From the NCBI GenBank assembly GCA_938046705.1, contig CALIWP010000129.1:1-8233 (forward strand): 8,233 nucleotides of DNA, given 5' to 3'. The position numbers and the translations under genes are program-made. The notes under the pieces were generated by a model. That model searched no databases. It saw only the letters and a program-made list of their open reading frames with translations, and was not told the origin of the DNA. Position 1 is the first letter of the stretch, and every line of letters starts with the position of its first letter. The DNA comes from an uncultured Campylobacter sp. (lineage in GTDB: Bacteria > Campylobacterota > Campylobacteria > Campylobacterales > Campylobacteraceae). Positions 1 through 5,517 of this stretch are shown here, one piece after another.

Positions 1-230
1 AGCCCGACTACATAAAAATCGACGGCTCCATCATAAAAAATATAGACACGAGCGAGGACTCTCGTGCGATAGCCGGCGCCATCATCGCCTTTGCCAAGAA
101 GCTCAATATAACAGTGATAGCCGAATTTGTCCGCTCAAAAGAGGTGTTTGATGCATGCGTAGAGCTTGGCGTGGACGAGTTTCAGGGTTTTTATCTAGGA
201 GAGCCTAGAGACAGCCTTTATGAGGATTAA
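1..230 (+). CDS. EAL-domain protein, C-terminal end (partial, cyclic-di-GMP phosphodiesterase family)
   Basis: The reading frame is open from base 3 to the TAA at 228-230, and the gene starts outside the window. The visible 75 residues are the last part of an EAL domain. YIKIDGS carries the conserved Lys and Asp, VIAEFV carries a conserved Glu, and the frame ends with the G-V-D-E-F-Q-G-F pattern containing the conserved Gln of the family. EAL domains hydrolyse cyclic-di-GMP to pGpG; many sit behind sensor or GGDEF domains, which cannot be judged here. One oddity is that the second Glu of the usual A-E-G-V-E segment is Arg (AEFVRS), so activity is not assured. The domain finishes almost at the protein end, with only about ten residues after QGF. 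No partner gene is visible, because the downstream region is non-coding. The family call is firm; catalytic status is unknown. Confidence 0.85.
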   Translation, partial: PDYIKIDGSIIKNIDTSEDSRAIAGAIIAFAKKLNITVIAEFVRSKEVFDACVELGVDEFQGFYLGEPRDSLYED

Positions 231-798
231 ATATAACTATGATCCGATTTTTTCGGAGGCTTTAATCTTTTGCCGTCTTATAAACTAGCCTTGTTTTTTT
301 TGATGAATTATCGCCGATTTTTACATCATTTTAACTTTTAATAAAAACAATCATATCTCTTGCGGAAATTTTAAAGCGGACCGGTTTTTGTAAATAAATT
401 ACCAAGTAAAGCTTTATACAATGAAATCTCATTGAGATAATTGCCGAATTTATGCACTTGACACGCTTTAGGGCATACTTCATTAAGTTTTGTAATTACT
501 TATGGATCAATGTCTTCTTTTGTTTGTTCTAAGTTTGGTTTAGACTTTTGTTTTTGCGACAGCGGCGTCAAATTTGACTTTAATTTTTATTGGGTTTTGG
601 CGATTCCTGTTTGATTGCGAAAAAAGCACTATATCGCGCAAGGATAAGATTTGTCCATGCACCCCAAAAAGCTAAGTATATTTGGTTTTTGTGGTTTGGG
701 CTGGGAGCTTTGTGTGGTTTAAATTTTATCAAGATTGATCGGCCGAGTATTATGATTAAAAACTATCAAATTTCAAGATATTTTTTGCAGAAATAAAA
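231..798. other. Long intergenic region without a convincing gene; possible decayed sequence
   Basis: This stretch is AT-rich and holds only short or broken frames. On the minus strand one frame is open from 586 to 374 with a single internal TAA (500-502), ending at TAA 371-373. A second minus frame is open from 671 to 543 and overlaps it. Neither has an ATG start, and together they look like a frameshifted remnant or chance. On the plus strand a 68-codon frame (590-796) could only begin at TTG, with no ribosome binding site and a stop just upstream. Its middle (FLWFGLGALCG) is hydrophobic and faintly recalls a TM2 domain. A short perfect dyad, ATCTCA-T-TGAGAT, lies at 426-438. I recognise no tRNA, known small RNA or complete mobile element here. 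Confidence 0.5.
243..301 (+). terminator. Candidate terminator region after the EAL gene
   Basis: Two small stem-loops lie shortly after the EAL stop codon. One is TCCGA-(TTTTT)-TCGGA at 243-257. The other pairs AGGCT (257-261) with AGCCT (287-291) and is followed directly by a T-rich run at 292-301. The second has the stem-then-T-tract layout of an intrinsic terminator, but its stem is only five pairs and its loop 25 nt. The two stems share base 257, so they would compete. It is plausible by position but weak by structure. Confidence 0.35.
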
Positions 799-860
799 AA
801 GCTAAATTTAGCGACCTGTATCGTAAAGACGCAGGTTAATTCGACTTACAAATTTAGCTT
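791..860 (-). terminator. Intrinsic terminator of the minus-strand operon (after hisG)
   Basis: Read on the minus strand, AAGCTAAATTT (860-850) pairs perfectly over 11 bases with AAATTTAGCTT (809-799), and TTTTTTATTT (800-791) follows at once. The 40-nt loop holds a second stem, ACCTG (836-832) with CAGGT (818-814), so the folded form is a long compound hairpin. The first arm begins with the last two bases of the hisG stop codon, so termination is placed immediately after translation ends. On the plus strand there is no T-run after the hairpin, so it should act in one direction only. Confidence 0.75.
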
Positions 861-1467
861 AAATTTGCGCTTTGATTTTTTCGTAAAGTGATAAAATTTC
901 GTCTTTTTTGATGATAAAGCTATTTTTGTTTGCGATAAGGTGCGCGGAGCTATGCATAATGGTCTCGGCGACTTTTAGCCCGTTTTGCTTCATTGTCGTG
1001 CCCGTTTCCACGACGTCCACGATCGCATCTGCTAGTCCAACCAGCGGCGCTAGCTCGATCGAACCGTAGAGCTTGATGATCTTTAGCGCGGTGGCTTTTG
1101 CGGCGAAGTAGTTGCGCGATATGTGCGGCATTTTAGTGGCGATCTTTAGCTCTGGAGCGTTTAAATTTAACTCCTCGCCATCCTTGATACCCACACAGAC
1201 GCGGCATTTACCGATCTTTAGATCAAGTAGGCGCACGACGTCAGGACGGTGCTCTTCAAGTACGTCAAGGCCCACCACGCCGATATCTGCAGCGCCGTTT
1301 ACGACGTAGGTCGGGATGTCTTGGTTGCGAACCATTAGAAATTTAAAATCGCCCTCGCTCATCAGTAGTTTTCTATCCTCAAACTCAAACGAGCTTTGAA
1401 AAATTTTCCTAAAAATCGCGAGAGTTTCGTCGGCGATGCGGCCTTTTGGCAAAGCAACCGTTAGCAT
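859..1467 (-). CDS. hisG: ATP phosphoribosyltransferase, short form (catalytic subunit)
   Basis: HisG joins ATP and PRPP to give phosphoribosyl-ATP, the first committed step of histidine synthesis, in the cytoplasm. The 202 residues cover only the catalytic domains. ALPKGR lies at 5-10, the NGAADIGVVG segment at 57-66, ATKMPHISRNYF at 110-121, and the PRPP-binding loop DVVETGTTMKQNGL at 151-164. The C-terminal regulatory domain of long HisG (about 300 residues) is absent, which marks the short family. That family normally works as a hetero-octamer with HisZ, a HisRS-like protein; no hisZ is in the window. ATG was chosen because family similarity begins at once and AGGA lies 6 nt upstream (1474-1477). 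The start overlaps the end of coaX by 7 nt, so translation is probably coupled. It is the last gene of the operon. Confidence 0.95.
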   Translation of the reverse strand: MLTVALPKGRIADETLAIFRKIFQSSFEFEDRKLLMSEGDFKFLMVRNQDIPTYVVNGAADIGVVGLDVLEEHRPDVVRLLDLKIGKCRVCVGIKDGEELNLNAPELKIATKMPHISRNYFAAKATALKIIKLYGSIELAPLVGLADAIVDVVETGTTMKQNGLKVAETIMHSSAHLIANKNSFIIKKDEILSLYEKIKAQI

Positions 1468-2090
1468 AAAATGTCCTTTTTTTGTTCGATTAGTTTTTGC
1501 ATCCCGCGAAATACGAGCATGCGGTCGTAGATACTCGTGGTAAAAAAGCGCGATAAAAACTCGCCGTCGCCGCCCGTGAAGTAGATTTTCGAGCCGTTTG
1601 CCATGTTTTCTATGAGAAGCAGGATCGGTTTGATGATGCCGTAGCTCACCGCGTCGGTCGTTTTTTGCGGGAGTGCGTCGAGGTCGATCTGCGAATTTAG
1701 CGAGATTTTTAGCCTAGGCGAAATTGCTTCGCAAGCTTTTAGGATGTGCGAAATGCCGGGCACTATCGCGCCGCCAAGGTGCATAGAGTCCATCATAACG
1801 TCTATGGTTACGGCACTACCTGCATCGACAATAAGACCGTTTTTTACGGCATAACAGCTAGCCACGCGGTCGATACCAAGGCCTTTATAGATAGTATCTA
1901 GTTCAAAATAGGGCTCCAAATTTACGAATCTGGGCGAATTTTGCAACCTTTTGGTTACTTCGTCGTTTACGCTGATAAAATAAATCTTCTCATCGCCTCT
2001 AAAATATTTAAAATTTTCAATCCTGATTTTGGTTATTTTGCCGTTTTCAAAAAAGGTGGCGTTAGTGTTGCCTACGTCACATAGAGTCAT
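1461..2090 (-). CDS. coaX: Type III pantothenate kinase
   Basis: CoaX phosphorylates pantothenate with ATP, the first step of coenzyme A synthesis. It belongs to the ASKHA fold and needs a monovalent cation. Motifs in order are DVGNTN (5-10, phosphate 1, with the conserved Asp), GIDR (72-75), VDAGSAVTID (88-97, phosphate 2; Ser replaces the commoner Thr), GGAIVPG (106-112), Thr144/145 before the SYG turn (likely pantothenate contact), and FTGGDG (171-176, nucleotide region). At 209 residues it is shorter than the 250-260 of many bacteria but close to Helicobacter/Campylobacter members. The start is fixed by DVGNTN at residue 5. It has no clear ribosome binding site and overlaps the preceding gene by 14 nt, suggesting translational coupling. 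This type is not feedback-inhibited by CoA, as known for the family. Confidence 0.95.
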   Translation of the reverse strand: MTLCDVGNTNATFFENGKITKIRIENFKYFRGDEKIYFISVNDEVTKRLQNSPRFVNLEPYFELDTIYKGLGIDRVASCYAVKNGLIVDAGSAVTIDVMMDSMHLGGAIVPGISHILKACEAISPRLKISLNSQIDLDALPQKTTDAVSYGIIKPILLLIENMANGSKIYFTGGDGEFLSRFFTTSIYDRMLVFRGMQKLIEQKKDILC

Positions 2091-2409
2091 GTTTGTAGCC
2101 GTTTTCTTTCATCAAATTTGCGGTTTTTGAGCAGATATCCGAGCTGTAAAAAATAGCTTTTTTCTTAAAATTTACGCCTGTTTGCTCAGCGATTTTATCA
2201 GCTATTTCATTAATCGCTTCAAATTCTTTGCTTAAAAATCTAGCCTTTGCGCTACGGAAAAATAAAAGCATATAAAATCCCTTGATATCGACGCCCGTAA
2301 GTGCGACAAGGGTCTTTTTTTTAGTAAATTTATCAAGCTCCACCCAGCTTAGATTTTTTAAAATAATCTTTTTGGCTTCCAGAACTTGATAAATTTCTTG
2401 CTTCGTCAT
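2077..2409 (-). CDS. Conserved small protein of unknown function (110 residues)
   Basis: I do not recognise a characterised family. The protein is soluble, with no signal peptide or membrane segment. By eye it reads as an N-terminal helix (3-17), a beta-rich middle (about 22-58, with hydrophobic FYMLLFF at 45-51), a long amphipathic helix (60-78), a strand (84-89), and a final helix around Cys93-Asn103. Lysines are abundant (KKKT at 30-33, KKK at 82-84) and it has a single cysteine. Its position between the BamB-like lipoprotein and coaX appears conserved, since I recall a similar small gene in the matching C. jejuni cluster (Cj0395c). The ATG overlaps the lipoprotein stop by 4 nt (ATGA) and its own end overlaps coaX by 14 nt, so it is a real, co-translated gene. 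No function is assigned. Confidence 0.85.
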   Translation of the reverse strand: MTKQEIYQVLEAKKIILKNLSWVELDKFTKKKTLVALTGVDIKGFYMLLFFRSAKARFLSKEFEAINEIADKIAEQTGVNFKKKAIFYSSDICSKTANLMKENGYKHDSM

Positions 2410-3416
2410 TTAAGCTCTAAGCTGTAATCGTCGTAGTAAAATTCTTTCGCGCCGGCGAAAATTTGGCTCTCGACCTCGTCTGAAAGCTCGTAAATTTTGG
2501 CATTGTCGAGCGCTAGATCTGTCTTGATGAGATATCCTGTTTTTTCCATTATATAAAGCGAGCCGTTATAGACGGTGGCGCTTGAAAAGATGGCGAATTT
2601 AAAATATACGTCTTTGATTTGTTTCAAATTTAGGTCGCTAAGCACGATTTTGCCGTCTTTTAGCAAGATATATACATATTCGCCGTTTATGACGATGTCT
2701 TTTATCTCGCCGTTATAGTAAACCGTTTTTTCCGGATTTATCGAGACGATACGTTTGCCGGTGGCGGCTATCATCGTGTCGTTTACGACGTTTAGAGATA
2801 TGATGTTGTTAAAAAACTGTTCGCTACTCACGACTACGTCGCGTAAAATTCGGCCCTGGTTTTTATCTGCGATCATGATCTTTCCGTCAAGCGTAGGGAA
2901 GATGACGAGCGAGCTCATAAATAACGGCGCCGCGACGCGGGAGTCTTGCGCATAGACGTTTGAGCTTTCAAACTCGAGCAAAGTATCGTTTGTTGCAATG
3001 TCGATGAGATATATGACATTGCCAGCGCTTAAAAGGGCTAGTTTATTATCTTCTAGAGCGGCTGAAACGATTGCTTCATTGAAGCTTCTTTGAAATAAAA
3101 TTTCGTTTGAGCTGTTTGCAACGATCAAATTTCCGTCCAAATCGGAGCTGATAAATTTACCGTCGACGGAATTTAGCAAGGTTGCGCCCTTTGGTAGCTT
3201 TATCTCTGGCGAGAGTAGGCCGTTTTTGGTTATGGCCATGCCGTTTTTTAGCACCGCTCCGTTTATGCTCGCCGTCGCGATGCTCACCGGCAGCCTGTTT
3301 TCTGAAATTTTTTCATTTTGCACATCGGTCGGTTCGAAATACTGCCTTTTCGTACTGCATCCGCCAAGTACCGCGACGCAGAGCGCAGCCGCTAAAATAG
3401 CTTGAAATTTTCTCAT
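2406..3416 (-). CDS. Beta-propeller lipoprotein, BamB-like
   Basis: The N-terminus is a clear lipoprotein signal: MRK, a hydrophobic stretch, then the lipobox LGGC with Cys20, followed by Ser, which favours outer-membrane sorting. After a linker, residues about 65-330 repeat short beta-strand units of the pattern 'd-G-k-i-i-v-a-d'. Examples are DGKFISSDLDGNLIVA, GNVIYLIDIA, DGKIMIADK, GKRIVSIN, DGKIVLSDLN and GYLIKTDLA. These are typical of WD40/PQQ-like propellers. The length of 336 residues and the topology fit BamB, the lipoprotein of the BAM outer-membrane protein assembly complex. The preceding gene resembles YfgM, which also precedes bamB in E. coli. The ATG overlaps that gene's stop by 4 nt, with AAGGA 8 nt upstream. 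Sequence similarity to BamB looks weak by eye, so 'BamB' is an inference from fold, export signal and context. Another PQQ-type lipoprotein is possible. Confidence 0.85.
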   Translation of the reverse strand: MRKFQAILAAALCVAVLGGCSTKRQYFEPTDVQNEKISENRLPVSIATASINGAVLKNGMAITKNGLLSPEIKLPKGATLLNSVDGKFISSDLDGNLIVANSSNEILFQRSFNEAIVSAALEDNKLALLSAGNVIYLIDIATNDTLLEFESSNVYAQDSRVAAPLFMSSLVIFPTLDGKIMIADKNQGRILRDVVVSSEQFFNNIISLNVVNDTMIAATGKRIVSINPEKTVYYNGEIKDIVINGEYVYILLKDGKIVLSDLNLKQIKDVYFKFAIFSSATVYNGSLYIMEKTGYLIKTDLALDNAKIYELSDEVESQIFAGAKEFYYDDYSLELK

Positions 3417-3979
3417 TTTGCGTTTCCTTGATAGTGTTCTAAATTTTTGACGATGGATTGAAGCTGAGAATTTAAAGGAACCTTTTTAAATTCGTTTTTT
3501 GCTTCGTCGATTCTATTTTCTTTCATTAGCTCGTAGCCTCTAACGACAGCCTTGTATGAAGTTAAAATTTGACCGCTAGGCTCGTTTATCTGAGACTTTA
3601 CGATATCTTTTAAAAGCGGATCTATTTGCTCGTTTGCTAGCGATTTTAGCGCGTTCGTGTCGTTGTTATCAATGGCTCTTTTAAACTCGTAAAGCGCGTA
3701 AAGCGAGGGGTCTTTTTGCTTTAGCTCGGCTTTTGCCTGCTCGTCTTTTGGATTAAGTATCAGTTTTGCATATGCGGCGTTTGCGGCTTTAAACTCTTTT
3801 TCTTTTAAAGCGCCGTTTATATAGTATCCCGCCGCGCCGATGACGCCTAAAGCGAGCGCACCGATGATAATTTTTTTATATTTTTTAAAAAATCTTTCGC
3901 TTTTTATTATGTTTTCTAAAAATTGTTCCTGAGTATTTAACTCTTCCTTTATAGAATCAATATCATCTTTGATGGCCAA
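3413..3979 (-). CDS. YfgM-like inner-membrane protein with periplasmic TPR-type domain
   Basis: This 188-residue protein has a charged cytoplasmic N-terminus with coiled-coil character (1-34). One membrane segment follows at about 37-55, after KKYKK (inside-positive rule). The rest is an alanine-, lysine- and leucine-rich helical domain of the TPR kind, with helices near 64-75, 95-112, 117-130, 139-152 and 155-166. This is the layout of E. coli YfgM, an ancillary SecYEG/PpiD-associated protein encoded just before bamB, and here the next gene is a BamB-like lipoprotein. It is the first gene of the operon. The start must be TTG (3977-3979): the next Met is residue 152, and AAGGA lies 6 nt upstream. 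The YfgM assignment rests on topology and gene order; I cannot show sequence homology. Confidence 0.85.
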   Translation of the reverse strand: MAIKDDIDSIKEELNTQEQFLENIIKSERFFKKYKKIIIGALALGVIGAAGYYINGALKEKEFKAANAAYAKLILNPKDEQAKAELKQKDPSLYALYEFKRAIDNNDTNALKSLANEQIDPLLKDIVKSQINEPSGQILTSYKAVVRGYELMKENRIDEAKNEFKKVPLNSQLQSIVKNLEHYQGNAK

Positions 3980-3985
3980 GTTTGT

Positions 3986-3990
3986 TCCTT
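3986..3990 (-). promoter_or_regulatory. Ribosome binding site deciding the TTG start of the YfgM-like gene
   Basis: AAGGA on the minus strand stands 6 nt before the TTG at 3979-3977, an ideal spacing. With no ATG or GTG nearby in frame, it supports initiation at the rare TTG codon, which may lower expression of the first gene of the operon. Confidence 0.75.
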
Positions 3991-4015
3991 AAATTTTAGT
4001 TATTGAAAGTTCGTA

Positions 4016-4024
4016 ATTGTAGCA
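4016..4024 (-). promoter_or_regulatory. Promoter -10 of the minus-strand operon
   Basis: On the minus strand TGC-TACAAT (4024-4016) is an extended -10 box of the sigma-70 type. The transcription start would fall near 4009, leaving a leader of about 30 nt to the TTG start at 3979. There is no good -35 hexamer; the region upstream is a run of T-rich tracts, as is usual for Campylobacter vegetative promoters. Confidence 0.6.
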
Positions 4025-4062
4025 TAATAAATATAAAACAGCATAAAAATCAAGGCAAATTG

Positions 4063-4071
4063 TGTTATAAT
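4063..4071 (+). promoter_or_regulatory. Promoter -10 of the gatC-pilT-cvpA-fur-lysS-glyA operon
   Basis: TGT-TATAAT (4063-4071) is a perfect extended -10 box. The transcription start would be near 4078, with a leader of about 25 nt containing the gatC ribosome binding site GAGG (4095-4098). The -35 region (about 4043-4048) is A-rich with no TTGACA, again the Campylobacter pattern. I find no convincing Fur box overlapping it. Confidence 0.7.
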
Positions 4072-4102
4072 GCGGAAAATTTTAAAAATTTGACGAGGTT
4101 TT

Positions 4103-4390
4103 ATGCAGATAGACGATACTTTATTAACCAAACTCGAAAAGCTTAGTTCGCTCAAAGTCGAGAGCGACAAGCGAATGGAAATCGAAGGTCAACTCAGTGA
4201 AATTTTGAGCTTTGCGGGTATACTAGACGAGCTTGATTTAAGCGCTTCTCAAGCGGTAGTAAGCTCTAGGGAAGGCGGAACTCCGTTAAGAGAAGACGTA
4301 AGCGTGAGCTCTGACGTGATAGAAACTATACTTAAAAACGCTCCAATGAGTAGCGAACACTTCTTTGTCGTGCCGAAAATTATAGAATAA
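4103..4390 (+). CDS. gatC: Asp-tRNA(Asn)/Glu-tRNA(Gln) amidotransferase subunit C
   Basis: GatC is the small stabilising subunit of the GatCAB enzyme. That enzyme converts mischarged Glu-tRNA(Gln) and Asp-tRNA(Asn) to Gln-tRNA(Gln) and Asn-tRNA(Asn), a route used by bacteria lacking GlnRS and/or AsnRS. The 95 residues have the family length and pattern. N-terminal helices carry LTKLEKLSSLKV (8-19) and IEGQLSEILSFAGILDELD (27-45), then the conserved TPLREDV segment (60-66) and the C-terminal FFVVPKIIE (87-95). The ATG follows GAGG by 4 nt and lies about 25 nt after a strong -10 box, making it the first gene of the plus-strand operon. gatA and gatB are not here and must be elsewhere. The gene stops 11 nt before pilT. 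Confidence 0.95.
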   Translation: MQIDDTLLTKLEKLSSLKVESDKRMEIEGQLSEILSFAGILDELDLSASQAVVSSREGGTPLREDVSVSSDVIETILKNAPMSSEHFFVVPKIIE

Positions 4391-4401
4391 GGAAATTTTA
4401 T

Positions 4402-5517
4402 ATGGAGCAAATAAGGCAAGAAACTCAAAATGATAGTTTAGAGCCCAAGAAGATAGACGTAAGCTTGGAGACGTTATTAAAAACGGTCGTCCACAATAAG
4501 GCCAGTGACTTACACCTTGTTGCAAGAAGCGAGCCGCAGATCAGAATAGACGGAACCTTGAGGCCGCTTGAGCTCGGCGTGCTAAAAGGGCACGATATAC
4601 AAGATATCTGCTATGCGCTCATAACCGACGTGCAAAAAAGCGATCTCGAGGAAAATAGAGAGCTTGACTTCGCAATAGAGCTTCCCGGCGTTGGACGTTT
4701 TAGGGGCAACTATTACTATACTATGAACGGCGATTTGGCTGCCGCATTTCGTATTATTCCGACAGATATTCCGTCTCTTGACGACCTTAGAGCGCCTGCT
4801 ATTTTTAAAGAAGTGGTAAAGCGCGAAAAGGGACTAATTTTGGTCACCGGACCTACGGGTAGCGGTAAATCGACGACGCTTGCCGCGATGCTAAACGAGA
4901 TAAATTTAAACGAAAGAAAGCATATTATTACCGTAGAAGATCCTGTCGAGTTCGTACATACGAATAAAAAAGGTCTTTTTTCTCATAGAAACGTAGGCGT
5001 GGATACCAAGTCTTATGCCAAGGCGCTCAAAAGCGCACTTCGTGAAGACCCTGATATTATTTTGGTGGGCGAGCTTCGAGATAGGGAAACGATATCCACG
5101 GCTATTACTGCGGCGGAAACAGGCCACTTAGTATTTGGCACGCTACACACAAACTCAGCTATTCAGACCATCAACCGTATCATAGATAGCTTTGAGGGCG
5201 GCGAGCAACTCCAGGTTCGAAATATGCTTTCTGTTTCTTTAACGGCGGTTATATCGCAAAGCCTGCTTCCTAAAATCGGTAGCGGACGGCTTGCTATACA
5301 TGAGATATTGATAAATAATAACGCTATCGCAAACCTTATTCGAGAAAACAAGGTGCATCAAATTTACTCCCAAATGCAGCTAAACCAACAAGTAACCGGC
5401 ATGATGACGCAAACGCAGTCCTTAATGAAAGCTATTAGAGCAAATCAAATCACGAAAGAAATGGCGATGAGATATTCAACCAATCAGCAAGAACTCGCAC
5501 CATTGTTAGGTATGTAA
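4402..5517 (+). CDS. pilT: PilT-family pilus retraction ATPase
   Basis: PilT is a hexameric cytoplasmic ATPase that powers disassembly and retraction of type IV pili at the inner membrane. An N-terminal PAS-like domain (about 18-125) contains KASDLHL (33-39). The RecA-like core follows with Walker A GPTGSGKST (150-158), an Asp box HIITVEDPVEFVH (174-186), Walker B DPDIILVGELRD (216-227), and a His box GHLVFGTLHTNSA (241-253). The PilT signature appears as AIANLIRE (308-315), followed by the MTQTQSL (335-341) and ITKEMA (350-355) stretch. At 371 residues it is slightly longer than typical PilT (about 345). AAGGA overlaps the gatC stop and supports this ATG. All catalytic boxes are intact. No pilin, PilB, PilC or PilQ gene is nearby, and I do not recall a pilT at this place in C. 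jejuni. It could be a PilU-type paralogue. Confidence 0.93.
   Translation: MEQIRQETQNDSLEPKKIDVSLETLLKTVVHNKASDLHLVARSEPQIRIDGTLRPLELGVLKGHDIQDICYALITDVQKSDLEENRELDFAIELPGVGRFRGNYYYTMNGDLAAAFRIIPTDIPSLDDLRAPAIFKEVVKREKGLILVTGPTGSGKSTTLAAMLNEINLNERKHIITVEDPVEFVHTNKKGLFSHRNVGVDTKSYAKALKSALREDPDIILVGELRDRETISTAITAAETGHLVFGTLHTNSAIQTINRIIDSFEGGEQLQVRNMLSVSLTAVISQSLLPKIGSGRLAIHEILINNNAIANLIRENKVHQIYSQMQLNQQVTGMMTQTQSLMKAIRANQITKEMAMRYSTNQQELAPLLGM

Noticed and set aside
426..438. Perfect dyad ATCTCA-T-TGAGAT as an operator
   Set aside because: A single 13-bp palindrome with no nearby promoter or gene start is expected by chance often enough, and there is no second copy in the window.
458..486. 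TTGACA box as a promoter for a small RNA
   Set aside because: At 17 nt downstream the sequence is CATTAA, a poor -10, and the CATACT nearby is at the wrong spacing. Campylobacter promoters do not depend on TTGACA.
510..614. 34-codon plus-strand frame starting ATG at 510
   Set aside because: It has no ribosome binding site, is very rich in Phe and Cys from T-rich DNA, and lies opposite the minus-strand open frames. It is most likely chance.
811..850. tRNA-like sequence (short stem plus a TTAATTCGA stretch)
   Set aside because: There is no acceptor stem, D-arm or anticodon arm of the right size. The pairing is better explained as the inner part of the hisG terminator.
3990..4075. Fur box in the divergent promoter region
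   Set aside because: The region is AT-rich with ATAATAAATATAA-like runs, but no 19-bp inverted repeat close to the Fur consensus can be made out.
4286..4525. 79-codon minus-strand frame across the gatC-pilT junction
   Set aside because: It is antisense to two well-supported genes, with no homology or start signal, so it is a shadow frame. The same holds for the antisense frames inside pilT, cvpA, lysS, hisG and the lipoprotein.
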